Source: JAQVEB01 sp028698105
GTDB lineage: Bacteria; Bacteroidota; Bacteroidia; Bacteroidales; Dysgonomonadaceae
Assembly: GCA_964293155.1 (NCBI GenBank)
Contig: CAXYYA010000024.1
Span: 1-55,180, forward strand
Direction of reading: 5' to 3'
Length of the DNA stretch: 55,180 nucleotides
Shown here: positions 1-7,141 of the stretch, in pieces
Layout: every line of letters starts with the position of its first letter
Numbering within the stretch: position 1 is the first letter of the stretch
The notes under the pieces: model-generated
Told to the model about the DNA's origin: nothing
Databases searched by the model: none
What the model saw: the letters and a program-made list of their open reading frames with translations, nothing else
Position numbers and translations under genes: made by a program

Positions 1-66
1 AATCTCTTCCATAATTTACACTTTTTTTGTGTAACGCTATTTCAGGACGAGACATGTTTTAGAAAC

Positions 67-98
67 AAAAAATCCTGCCCGATTGAGCAGGATTTTTT
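67..98. terminator. Bidirectional intrinsic terminator at the CRISPR edge
   Basis: An 8-bp stem (71-78 with 87-94) is flanked by an A run on the left and a T run on the right, so it can stop transcripts in both directions. On the minus strand it would end the tracrRNA candidate. On the plus strand it would end a gene left of the window, probably the last cas gene. Bases 1-66 hold no gene I can support, only a 6-bp inverted repeat around a T7 loop (16-34). Confidence 0.7.
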
Positions 99-183
99 GT
101 TGGGAACAACATTTTTTTCAATCGTAATATTCGTTGTAAATAGCTGATATTCTATGGAAATACACATATCCTGTTGTTCCGAA
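68..183 (-). ncRNA. tracrRNA candidate (type II-C CRISPR)
   Basis: On the minus strand the 13 bases at 145-133 can pair with the first 13 bases of the crRNA repeat, with one G-U pair and one mismatch, as an anti-repeat does. Downstream, still on the minus strand, come a tiny CG-closed hairpin (about 122-132), a second hairpin TTGTT/AACAA (about 98-110) and a strong stem AATCCTGC/GCAGGATT (71-94) running into a T tract. This order (anti-repeat, nexus-like hairpin, terminator) is that of type II tracrRNAs. No TAnnTTTG box lies between 98 and 172, but the adjacent CRISPR repeat (173-219) carries TATCTTTG at 194-187 facing this way, so transcription probably starts near 183. The 5' end is inferred, and no expression evidence is available. 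It could instead be a leader with chance complementarity. Confidence 0.6.
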
Positions 184-506
184 TATCAAAGATACGAATT
201 ATTGAAAGCAATTCACAACGGAAAACACCAACGGAATATAAAAGCTGAAGTTGTTCCGAATATCAAAGATACGAATTATTGAAAGCAATTCACAACTCGC
301 GCCGCAGTGCGGGCAGTAAGCAAAGCGTTGTTCCGAATATCAAAGATACGAATTATTGAAAGCAATTCACAACACCCTCGACCAGATATATTGCCCTTGA
401 ATCGTTGTTCCGAATATCAAAGATACGAATTATTGAAAGCAATTCACAACACTTTCGACCGATGAATCGCCTTTATTTTGTTGTTCCGAATATCAAAGAT
501 ACGAAT
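173..506 (-). CRISPR. Type II-C CRISPR array: four full 47-bp repeats and one 27-bp half repeat, four spacers
   Basis: Identical 47-bp repeats lie at 173-219, 250-296, 327-373 and 404-450. A fifth copy at 480-506 keeps only its first 27 bases as read on the plus strand. Spacers are 220-249, 297-326, 374-403 (30 bp each) and 451-479 (29 bp). Length and sequence match the 47-bp repeats of Bacteroidetes Cas9 type II-C systems; the crRNA-sense strand is minus, starting GTTGTGAATTGC. In that sense each repeat holds TATCTTTG at repeat bases 26-33, with a TTG at bases 2-4 that is 21 bp upstream, so each repeat is its own promoter, as known for type II-C arrays. The half repeat lies at the far end from the tracrRNA candidate and looks like the decayed trailer. 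No cas genes are in the window. Confidence 0.95.
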
Positions 507-1242
507 CCGTCGCCTCCTCGAAAACCAATCGGGCACGGCACGCGATACCTTTTTCGCGCGTAACGATCTGGAAGTAATAATCGCCGGCAGACTTCATCTC
601 CATCTGCACTTCGCCATCGTCTTCAAAAGTGAGTTCTTTCAGAAAATTGATCTCAAAACGGCGGATGGCATGCTGCGCATAGAAATCGAGAGAAAAACAA
701 TCCGATATCCACTGAATGTAATGCAGGCTGTTGGCGTGGCGGTTAATATCAATATCGCTGTACTTCACCCTGAACGTGTTTGTCACCTCTCCATGCACGT
801 TGGGGATACGCGTCGGTATGCCGATAGGTGTTGTATCGCCCACCACAAAGCGTTGCAGCGAAGGCAGCGTATCGAGCAATAACCCCTGACGGGTTTCCAT
901 ATCAATAACCGCCCACGACGACGAAGCATATCCGATAACCTCTCCGGCCCCATCGGTAACACAGAAGTTACGCGTAGTGAAAGCCTTTCCCACGTCCTGA
1001 ATCCATGTTTCGATGGAAACCGCATCGTTTTCCTGCGGAAACCGGTGCATATCCACCACCAGTCGCGACAAGACCCACGTATAGTTATTCGATTGAAGCT
1101 CAAGCAATCCGAATCCGTTTTCGGTGGCATTCTTCCCTGCCGTATTCAGAATGAAATCGGTAAAAAAAGCCAGCGAAACTTTCTTCCTGAAATCAATATG
1201 CTCCGGGCCAATGCGGTACGTGTATGTTTTCTTTGCAGACAT
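493..1242 (-). CDS. Acyl-[acyl-carrier-protein] thioesterase
   Basis: Hydrolyses acyl-ACP to release free fatty acids in the cytoplasm and so ends or diverts fatty-acid synthesis. The 249-residue protein has the double hot-dog layout of the FatA/FatB-like family (acyl-ACP_TE). The second half carries the catalytic-type segment DIDINRHANSLHYIQW with Asn167 and His169. An upstream in-frame ATG at 1284 would add 14 residues, but a TATTTTTG box at 1269-1262 lies inside that extension, so the ATG at 1242 fits a transcript starting near 1255. The last residues DSYL and the stop codon are encoded by the half CRISPR repeat (480-506), so the array borders and shapes the 3' end. Length is normal for the family, so the enzyme is probably intact. 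Confidence 0.88.
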   Translation of the reverse strand: MSAKKTYTYRIGPEHIDFRKKVSLAFFTDFILNTAGKNATENGFGLLELQSNNYTWVLSRLVVDMHRFPQENDAVSIETWIQDVGKAFTTRNFCVTDGAGEVIGYASSSWAVIDMETRQGLLLDTLPSLQRFVVGDTTPIGIPTRIPNVHGEVTNTFRVKYSDIDINRHANSLHYIQWISDCFSLDFYAQHAIRRFEINFLKELTFEDDGEVQMEMKSAGDYYFQIVTREKGIACRARLVFEEATDSYL

Positions 1243-1261
1243 AAATTGTTGTTTTGATCCG

Positions 1262-1269
1262 CAAAAATA
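1262..1269 (-). promoter_or_regulatory. Promoter -7 box of the thioesterase gene
   Basis: TATTTTTG on the minus strand matches the Bacteroidetes consensus TAnnTTTG and ends 20 bases before the chosen start codon at 1242. It decides the start, because the upstream ATG at 1284 would lie before the transcription start. No convincing -33 element is seen. Confidence 0.55.
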
Positions 1270-1377
1270 CAAAATTCCCGCCATTTTTCAGCTTTCAGCC
1301 TTCTGTTTTCAGACTTCTGTTTTCTACACCCGACATCAGGACTAAGCTTCACTTTCGTCACGATATCGGTCACCCTG

Positions 1378-1500
1378 ACACCCACCCCGCTGCGCTGTAC
1401 TCCTACCCCCACCAACTCCCCCACAAGGGGAGAGAGGGGAGAGTTGCGGGCTATAAGTAGTTTACTTACATAACTGTCCCCATTGTAAAAGGGGACGAAC
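1378..1500. repeat. Intergenic CCCC/GGGG palindromic repeat
   Basis: Between the thioesterase gene and the antitoxin gene lie C-rich and G-rich runs that pair with each other, including GTCCCC (1476-1481) with GGGGAC (1491-1496). Related short palindromes occur at 3360-3476, 48491-48600, 50491-50511 and near 51430. They are a dispersed intergenic family in this genome. The rest of 1285-1542 shows only a short direct repeat of TTCTGTTTTC (about 1301-1323). Confidence 0.6.
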
Positions 1501-1542
1501 GAAGCGGAGGGGTTATTTGCTAACGTTTATAATGTTCAACAA

Positions 1543-1848
1543 TCATCCAACTATTTTCGTAATCTCCACATTCAATCCCAATGCGTTCATAATCCGGTAG
1601 AAAAGCGCAACGCTCGGACTAACAACACCGTTTTCTATTTTTGAGATGTACGATTTGTTCACGCCCAACTTATCGGCAAGTTCTTTTTGAGTCATTTTTT
1701 CGCTTTTGCGGGCATCCAAAATCACTTGGCCGGTGTAGAAAGCATAGGCTTCTTCGTCGAATTTTGCGCGTTCAGGAGTACCGTGGGCGCCGTATTCGGC
1801 TGCCAGTTCGGCACTAATATCATAAATTGGATATTCTTTTTTGCTCAT
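1543..1848 (-). CDS. HTH XRE-family antitoxin (HigA-like)
   Basis: A 101-residue protein with a Cro/C1-type helix-turn-helix at about residues 53-80 (segments TQKELADKLGVN and YISKIENG). It starts 12 bases after the end of the toxin gene upstream on the same strand, the usual toxin-first order of HigBA modules. Family knowledge: HigA binds HigB to neutralise it and represses the shared promoter. The acidic N-terminal half (about residues 1-45) is probably the toxin-contacting or dimer part, which is inference. Because the toxin gene is broken, the antitoxin may now act only as a repressor or as protection against a related toxin elsewhere. Confidence 0.8.
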   Translation of the reverse strand: MSKKEYPIYDISAELAAEYGAHGTPERAKFDEEAYAFYTGQVILDARKSEKMTQKELADKLGVNKSYISKIENGVVSPSVALFYRIMNALGLNVEITKIVG

Positions 1849-1860
1849 AATAGTCTGCTT

Positions 1861-2160
1861 TTAATTGTAATGCTTTATTAATTTCTTTTCTATGTGTTTT
1901 TTTGTTTTCTTTTGAAAACAATTGAAAAGAACCACAATATTTCCTTCATCGAAAATAAAGAATATGTGATAAGTATTACTTTCGTATTCCATGCGAAGTT
2001 CATATAATCCATTTTGTATTAAACTGATGAATTTAACAGGAATTCTATCCTGCGTTTCTAACAAAGAAAGTAAATACTTTAACTTGTCTCGTCCTTTATC
2101 ATTAAGCGAACGTACAAATTCGTGCTAATAATTTCCAAAAGCAATAATCTTCCTCTTCAT
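1861..2160 (-). pseudogene. RelE/HigB-like toxin gene with in-frame amber stop
   Basis: Reading from the ATG at 2160 gives MKRKIIAFGNY, then TAG (2127-2125), then 87 more residues in the same frame up to the stop at 1861. The continuation contains the HigB-like core: NGLYELRMEY, a hydrophobic strand around FFIFDEGNIVVLFNCF, and the basic KKTKKHIEKK tail. Restoring one sense codon at position 12 gives a 99-residue toxin of normal family length. A TATATTTG box (2172-2165) lies four bases before the ATG, so the transcript would be almost leaderless. A shorter product could start at the ATG at 2064, but it would lack the first helix. Inference: an inactivated toxin kept beside an intact antitoxin. 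A sequencing error is possible. Confidence 0.75.
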
Positions 2161-2164
2161 TCGG

Positions 2165-2172
2165 CAAATATA
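2165..2172 (-). promoter_or_regulatory. Promoter -7 box of the toxin-antitoxin pair
   Basis: TATATTTG on the minus strand, perfect TAnnTTTG, four bases before the toxin ATG at 2160. The predicted transcription start falls on or next to the start codon, so the message would be leaderless or nearly so. Confidence 0.55.
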
Positions 2173-2308
2173 ATAAAAGTTGCCATATCTTGCAACTTTT
2201 AGCAAATAAATCGTAAATAATAGAGTGTAATTTTTTCCCTTCCCACTACGTATTTCTTTCCTCTTGTGTGTCTTTACTATAGAAACCGCTAAAAACGGGA
2301 CAAACAAT

Positions 2309-2339
2309 AAACGTCAAATGATAAACATCAAACGTCAAA
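2309..2339 (+). repeat. Three short direct repeats before the FecR gene
   Basis: AAACGTCAAA, AAACATCAAA and AAACGTCAAA lie at 2309-2318, 2323-2332 and 2330-2339, ending 10 bases before the FecR start codon. They may be a binding site or slipped repeats of low complexity. No promoter box is evident here. Confidence 0.35.
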
Positions 2340-2349
2340 CAGTATAATT

Positions 2350-3351
2350 ATGACTAAAAAAACATTTTCCGCCCTCGTTTCCAAAGAAATTGGCGGTTCG
2401 CTTACGCGAAAGGAGCAGGAAGAATTGCATCAATCGCTTTCCGAAAACCGGCAACTGAAAAAGGTGTACGACGAGATTCACGCGTTTATGCGCGACGAAA
2501 AGCACACCGAAACCGATATTGATGCCAAGCTCGACGAAGTATGGCACAAAATCAATACCGCCAGTCAGGAACAATACGCTATCGCCCCCACAAAAAAACG
2601 AATTGTGCCTCTATGGGCGCGCGTAGCTGCTACGGTGGCTATCCTTACCGGATTGGGATTGCTGGCGTATAACTATTTGCCACAGCAAAATATGTATTCT
2701 GAAACACTGCAAGCCGGAAACGAAAACATGTACGCCGTGCTCGACGATGGCACGCAGGTGTGGCTTCACAAAAACGCGCAAATCGCCTACAACAAAAACT
2801 TCGGCGCGAAAAACCGGAAAATCCGTCTCACAGGCGAAGCCTTTTTCGATGTAGCGCACAACGCCGCCGTTCCGCTCACGGTGTCGGCCAACGCCGTAGA
2901 TGTAATGGTGAAAGGCACGGCTTTCAATGTGAACGCGTCGCGCGACGATGTGGAAGTGGCACTCGTACGCGGTTTGGTGGGTGTGAAAGACACGCGGCAG
3001 AAAAACGCCCGCGAAGTGTTGCTGCATCCCAATCAGAAAATTGTGCTGAGCAATGGCAAGGCGGTTGTGAACGAACAGAACTTCGAAATCACGCAAACAA
3101 ACGATACCATCATCCCCGAAACCCGATGGCTCAACGACGCGTTGGTTTTCAACAAACAACGATTTACCGATATTGTAAAACTAATGGAAACCCGATACGC
3201 CGTGAAAATCAATATCCAAAACGCTTCGCTCCGCGAACAACGATTCACGGGAAGTATCAAATCCGAAACATTACCGCAAATGTTGGACGCTCTGAAACAA
3301 TCGTTTCCGTTTGAGTATGAGATTGCGAATAATACGGTAACTATAAAATAA
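2350..3351 (+). CDS. FecR-family anti-sigma factor
   Basis: A 333-residue inner-membrane protein with a cytoplasmic N-terminal region of about 85 residues, one membrane helix (about 88-106), a periplasmic FecR domain (about 115-215) and a C-terminal DUF4974 domain (about 255-333). Known role of the family: the cytoplasmic part holds an ECF sigma factor inactive until a TonB-dependent receptor signals through the periplasmic domain. The receptor gene follows downstream (3483), which fits. The sigma factor gene normally just upstream is missing; the upstream neighbour is the HigBA-like pair on the opposite strand. The gene may therefore be an orphan, or it may control a sigma factor encoded elsewhere. 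Confidence 0.88.
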   Translation: MTKKTFSALVSKEIGGSLTRKEQEELHQSLSENRQLKKVYDEIHAFMRDEKHTETDIDAKLDEVWHKINTASQEQYAIAPTKKRIVPLWARVAATVAILTGLGLLAYNYLPQQNMYSETLQAGNENMYAVLDDGTQVWLHKNAQIAYNKNFGAKNRKIRLTGEAFFDVAHNAAVPLTVSANAVDVMVKGTAFNVNASRDDVEVALVRGLVGVKDTRQKNAREVLLHPNQKIVLSNGKAVVNEQNFEITQTNDTIIPETRWLNDALVFNKQRFTDIVKLMETRYAVKINIQNASLREQRFTGSIKSETLPQMLDALKQSFPFEYEIANNTVTIK

Positions 3352-3359
3352 AAATTAAA

Positions 3360-3476
3360 ACCTCCCCTCAATCCCCTCCACAAGAGGGGAAGCGAACTTC
3401 GATAAAAAGTTCAAAAACTGTTTAATCGCAGTCGTCGCCCTCCCTTGTGGGGAGGGTTGGGGAGGGGTAAAAACAA
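3360..3476. repeat. Inverted C/G-rich intergenic element between FecR and receptor genes
   Basis: A left arm (about 3360-3391) and a right arm (about 3440-3471) are imperfect inverted copies of the CCTCCCC...CACAAG...GGGG family. The arms would form a long hairpin in the message between the FecR gene and the receptor gene. Related elements are at 1378-1500 and in the hut cluster. Confidence 0.6.
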
Positions 3477-3482
3477 AACATT

Positions 3483-4337
3483 ATGCAACACAAAAATATT
3501 CACACCCACATTGTAGAGACGCGGCATGCCACGTCTCTACTGCGCGCCGTGATTTTCATCGCGCTATTTCTAATTTGTTTCGGAGCAAATGCCCAAACAA
3601 AACCCATTTCCCTCACGGCAAAAAACACCCCCATAAAGGAAGTTCTTGCCGAAACACAACAAAAATCGGGCTACCGCATTTTGTATAACGACGAAGTGGT
3701 GCCCGACGATTTACACGTATCTGTCAGTGTTGAAAACACTCCGGTAAAGGAAATCCTGCAAACAATAGTGGATGGTACTGAATTGACTTTTATTCAACAA
3801 TCCGACGAACTGATTATCGTTACCAAAAAACAATACCTGAGTTACAGCAACGAGATATTCGGCACGGTTACCGATGAAAACGGGGCACCCGTTGCTTATG
3901 CCAACATCATACTACGTCAACCGGATGATACTACAAAAGTGGGTTATGGCGCCGTAACCGACGAGGCAGGATACTACAAGTTGGCAAATGTGAAACCGAA
4001 TAATTATCGCCTTCAAGTCTCTTTTATCGGCTACAAAACACAGTACGCCGATTTTGTGGTTTCGGATGAGAACCAACAGCCTATCGTCCGCAATTTCATG
4101 CTGCCAACCGATGAAACCGTATTGCAGGAACTGGTGGTGGAAGGACAACGCCCCGCCATGAAAGCCGAAGCGGGGAAACTCGTTTATCACATCCCCACCC
4201 TGTTGCAAAACAAAAGCGTAACTAACGCTTACGACGCGCTCAAAGAAATCCCCGGTGTGATGGAACAGAGCGAACGCCTTATCCTCATCGGCACAAATGG
4301 GATGACGGTTCTCTTGAATGGGGAAAGACATCCATGA
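3483..4337 (+). CDS. TonB-dependent receptor, N-terminal part (frameshifted)
   Basis: Outer-membrane receptor, 284 residues in this frame. It has a signal peptide ending near FGANAQ, an STN (secretin/TonB short N-terminal) domain at about 40-118, a CarboxypepD_reg-like beta-sandwich at about 125-215 and the start of the plug. The STN domain is what signals to FecR proteins, matching the gene upstream. At 4324-4326 the run GAAAGACA breaks the frame: one extra A would give the reading NGEKTSMTYDQL and join this part to the frame that starts at 4334. Together the two make about 890 residues, a normal size for this class. A 28-bp palindrome (3513-3540) lies inside the signal-peptide region and encodes VETRHATSL. 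The product is probably truncated unless frameshifting occurs. Confidence 0.8.
   Translation: MQHKNIHTHIVETRHATSLLRAVIFIALFLICFGANAQTKPISLTAKNTPIKEVLAETQQKSGYRILYNDEVVPDDLHVSVSVENTPVKEILQTIVDGTELTFIQQSDELIIVTKKQYLSYSNEIFGTVTDENGAPVAYANIILRQPDDTTKVGYGAVTDEAGYYKLANVKPNNYRLQVSFIGYKTQYADFVVSDENQQPIVRNFMLPTDETVLQELVVEGQRPAMKAEAGKLVYHIPTLLQNKSVTNAYDALKEIPGVMEQSERLILIGTNGMTVLLNGERHP
3513..3540. repeat. 28-bp palindrome inside the receptor signal-peptide region
   Basis: Arms GTAGAGACG (3513-3521) and CGTCTCTAC (3532-3540) surround the self-palindromic core GGCATGCC, with one mismatched pair (C/A). It resembles short dispersed palindromes found in many bacterial genomes, but here it is translated as part of the N-terminal extension before the hydrophobic core of the signal peptide. 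It suggests insertion into a coding region in a tolerated frame. Confidence 0.7.
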
Positions 4338-6157
4338 CGTACGACCAATTAATGACGATATTTAAAAGCATTCCGCTCTCGCGTGTGGAAGACGTGGAGA
4401 TCATGTACAGCGCGCCACCGCAATACAACATCCGCGGAGCAGCCATCAATTTAGTATTAAAGCAGCAAACCAACGAAGAAAGTATGTGGCAAGGTGAAGT
4501 TGCGGGCGAATACCGACATCGCTACTATCCAAGCGGAAACGGAAGGGCAAGCATCGTTTATTTGGGAAAAAGTACAACGATGGACGTACTTTATTCGTTC
4601 GCAACCGGCAAGAGCTTCAACGAAGAAGAACTTACGGCGGAACATACGTTGAACGGAACCGTGCATAATATCCGCCAACACAGTGACGGAACAAACAAAG
4701 GTTCCAATCACAACACTCGGTTGTCTTTTCAACACAATTTTGCCAATAAAGATAAAGCGGATGCTTCCTACACAGGAATATTCTATGACGGATATTCCAA
4801 CCGCACGGCGTCCACCGATATGTCGGGAGAGGTAACCGACTCGAAAATAAACACGTCGGGGCCATTCTCCACACACAACTTCAAGGCTGATTATTCGGCA
4901 CATTTCGGGCTAAACGTTGGTGCAGACTATACAACGTATGACAATAAATCGGACTATTCCCTCGAAAACACCTTATTGGCTTCTTCCACTGTTGCTGAAA
5001 AAATCACATATCAAGCTAATCAAAAAATCCGTCGAATAATGTTTTATGCCAATCAATCGCACGCGCTTCAGAATGAATGGAGTTTGAACTATGGACTAAA
5101 CTATTCGGGCGCGCGTATCCAAAACCGTTCCTTCGCGCTCAAAAACAATGAAGAGTTTAATGATGCCACCTTCGACACCCAACAACGCGAACATATCTGG
5201 AATTTCTTCACCGGATTTTCAAAGTCGTTTTCCGCGAAACTTTCGTTGCAGGCATCGCTAGCAGCCGAATATTACAACGCCTCGGAAACATCGGAAGCTA
5301 AAACCAATATCCTTTGGAACGATGTGGCCTGGTTTCCCACTCTCAACGCAAGTTATCGCCCGTCGGAAAATCATATTCTTCAATTTGCCGTATCTTCTGA
5401 CAAAACTTATCCGTCGTATTGGAGCCTGAATCCGAACGTATTTTATTTCAGCTCATACGGCGTGACATACGGAAATCCGCATTTGCGGCCAAGCCGCGAT
5501 TACAGTATCGGATTAACCTATATATTCAAACAGAAATACGTCATTCGCCCCTACTTTAATTATATTCCCGATTATTTTGTGCAAATGCCCTACCAATCAC
5601 CCGACAAATTGCAACAGGAGTTTGTGGAGCAAAACTTTACATACAGAAAAAACGCGGGAATTATGGGCGTTGTACCCTTTACCATCGGGAAACACATTTC
5701 ATCGCGTTTGGTTACTAATGTAATCTATTCACGAGAGAAAGACAATGAGTTCTGCGATATTCTTTTCGACAGAAAAGCCATTATGGGTATTTTTCAGATG
5801 AATCATGATATTACATTGTCCACAAAACCCGATTTAAAAATGAACATTTCGGGATACGCCACCACACCCACCGCCATTCAGGGAATTTACGATTTGGGAG
5901 CTTCCGGAAATCTTTCTACCGCACTTACATGGACTTTCGACAAAGACAGAGCGAAACTTATTCTGAAAGCCGATGATATTTTTAACACCCGAACTCCTTT
6001 TGCGAGCATCGATTATATGGGACAAAAAAGCACGTTGAAAGCTTTTCGAGACACACGATCAATCTCCCTTTCCTTTATCTATCGCTTTGGCGGCTACAAA
6101 GAGAAAGATCGCAAAGAATTGGATCCTGGTGTGTTTCAAACAAATAAAGCACTTTAA
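4334..6157 (+). CDS. TonB-dependent receptor, C-terminal part (plug end and beta-barrel)
   Basis: The 607 residues begin with MTYDQLMTIFKSIPLSR, the conserved region that follows NGK(P/T)SS in receptors of the OMP_b-brl_3 group. The plug motif IEIMYSAPPQYNIRGAAIN-like segment (residues about 17-40) follows, and then the alternating polar and aromatic strands of a large outer-membrane barrel to the end (IYRFGGYKEKDR). It has no signal peptide and overlaps the upstream frame by four bases, so it is the continuation of the gene at 3483 after a -1 deletion in a three-A run. If real, the mutation removes the barrel from the product. Substrate unknown. Confidence 0.8.
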   Translation: MTYDQLMTIFKSIPLSRVEDVEIMYSAPPQYNIRGAAINLVLKQQTNEESMWQGEVAGEYRHRYYPSGNGRASIVYLGKSTTMDVLYSFATGKSFNEEELTAEHTLNGTVHNIRQHSDGTNKGSNHNTRLSFQHNFANKDKADASYTGIFYDGYSNRTASTDMSGEVTDSKINTSGPFSTHNFKADYSAHFGLNVGADYTTYDNKSDYSLENTLLASSTVAEKITYQANQKIRRIMFYANQSHALQNEWSLNYGLNYSGARIQNRSFALKNNEEFNDATFDTQQREHIWNFFTGFSKSFSAKLSLQASLAAEYYNASETSEAKTNILWNDVAWFPTLNASYRPSENHILQFAVSSDKTYPSYWSLNPNVFYFSSYGVTYGNPHLRPSRDYSIGLTYIFKQKYVIRPYFNYIPDYFVQMPYQSPDKLQQEFVEQNFTYRKNAGIMGVVPFTIGKHISSRLVTNVIYSREKDNEFCDILFDRKAIMGIFQMNHDITLSTKPDLKMNISGYATTPTAIQGIYDLGASGNLSTALTWTFDKDRAKLILKADDIFNTRTPFASIDYMGQKSTLKAFRDTRSISLSFIYRFGGYKEKDRKELDPGVFQTNKAL

Positions 6158-6189
6158 AAAAAAATAAGAACAGTTTTTTTTTTTTGCGT

Positions 6190-6222
6190 AAGTAGCCGTT
6201 GTTTACGAAACGGCGGCTACTT
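6190..6222 (+). terminator. Hairpin after the receptor gene
   Basis: Arms AAGTAGCCG (6190-6198) and CGGCTACTT (6214-6222) form a perfect 9-bp stem, with further pairing inside the loop. It sits 30 bases after the receptor stop and after a long T run (about 6175-6185). No T tract follows directly, so it could be a transcript-end hairpin or a dispersed palindrome. Confidence 0.45.
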
Positions 6223-6272
6223 GACGACAGGTGTTTTTCAACCGTAAGCCACCATTTTCTTAAAATCTTCGT

Positions 6273-6280
6273 TATCTTTG
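6273..6280 (+). promoter_or_regulatory. Promoter -7 box of the ion channel gene
   Basis: TATCTTTG, perfect TAnnTTTG, ends 27 bases before the start codon at 6308. The region upstream is AT-rich without a clear -33 TTTG. Confidence 0.55.
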
Positions 6281-6307
6281 TAGTATTGCAATCAAACGGT
6301 AATCATC

Positions 6308-7132
6308 ATGACAACATTAAAACGGAAATGGTACAAAATTATTTTTGAAGCCGACACCAAAGCCGGAAAAGATTTCGACGTCGCGCTATTGATCTTCATC
6401 CTGTTGAGCGTGGCGGTGGTAATGCTGGACAGCGTGGCCGCCATTCACAACCGTCTCAGTTCGTTGTTCCTGATACTGGAATGGATCTTTACCATCTTGT
6501 TTACTCTTGAATATGTTACGCGCATCGTCGTACACCCCAAACCCCTAAGGTATATTTTTAGTTTTTGGGGCATGGTGGATCTGTTGTCCATTCTTCCCAC
6601 TTACCTCGGATTGTTTGTTGTTGGGTATCACTACATGATCGTGGTTCGCATCTTCCGTCTGCTGCGTGTGTTCAGGATATTCAAAATGGTGCGTTTCAAC
6701 CGTGAATCCCAAATCCTGCTTAAATCCCTTTCGGCCAGCATTTACAAAGTGAGCATCTTCTTTCTGGCGCTGCTGATGGTGGTGGTTATCATGGGTACGA
6801 TCATGTATGTGGTTGAGGGCGAAGAAAACGGCTTCAACAGCATCCCCGAAAGCATATACTGGGCCATAATTACCGTTACCACCGTGGGTTACGGCGATAT
6901 GGTTCCGCACACGGTGATGGGAAAGTTCGTGTCGGCTTTCTCCATGATCATCGGTTATTCCATCATCGCGATCCCCACGGGCATTGTTACGGCAGAGATG
7001 ACCAAAAACCGGCGCAAAATACGTAAAGGCTGCCCCGATTGCGGCAATACAAACAAAATATCAGCGAACTATTGTTACAAATGCGGTTATCACTTTAGCG
7101 AGAAACACCGCGAAGCGGATACAAAAAAGTAG
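6308..7132 (+). CDS. Voltage-gated-type potassium channel with C-terminal zinc ribbon
   Basis: A 274-residue inner-membrane ion transporter. The first half has S1-S4-like helices, the fourth being an arginine-rich voltage-sensor-like segment (RIFRLLRVFRIFKMVR, about residues 116-131). The pore follows, with selectivity filter TVTTVGYGD (about 193-201) and a last helix ending near residue 230. The filter identifies potassium selectivity. The tail carries CPDCGNTN...CYKCGYHF (about 244-265), two CxxC pairs of a treble-clef/zinc-ribbon type, which should fold on one metal ion. The tail is unusual for a minimal Kv-like channel and may sense metal or redox state or hold the tetramer together; that is inference. 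It has its own promoter at 6273. Confidence 0.85.
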   Translation: MTTLKRKWYKIIFEADTKAGKDFDVALLIFILLSVAVVMLDSVAAIHNRLSSLFLILEWIFTILFTLEYVTRIVVHPKPLRYIFSFWGMVDLLSILPTYLGLFVVGYHYMIVVRIFRLLRVFRIFKMVRFNRESQILLKSLSASIYKVSIFFLALLMVVVIMGTIMYVVEGEENGFNSIPESIYWAIITVTTVGYGDMVPHTVMGKFVSAFSMIIGYSIIAIPTGIVTAEMTKNRRKIRKGCPDCGNTNKISANYCYKCGYHFSEKHREADTKK

Positions 7133-7141
7133 AAACTGTTA

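Noticed and set aside
1..66. Possible end of a cas gene
   Set aside because: No frame with recognisable Cas1, Cas2 or Cas9 residues; only a short inverted repeat is seen.
478..882. 134-codon plus-strand frame over the thioesterase
   Set aside because: Antisense to a well-supported gene, no family pattern, starts inside the CRISPR repeat.
2125..2307. 60-codon minus-strand frame ending MKRKIIAFGNY
   Set aside because: Only its last 11 codons belong to the toxin pseudogene; the rest precedes the promoter box.
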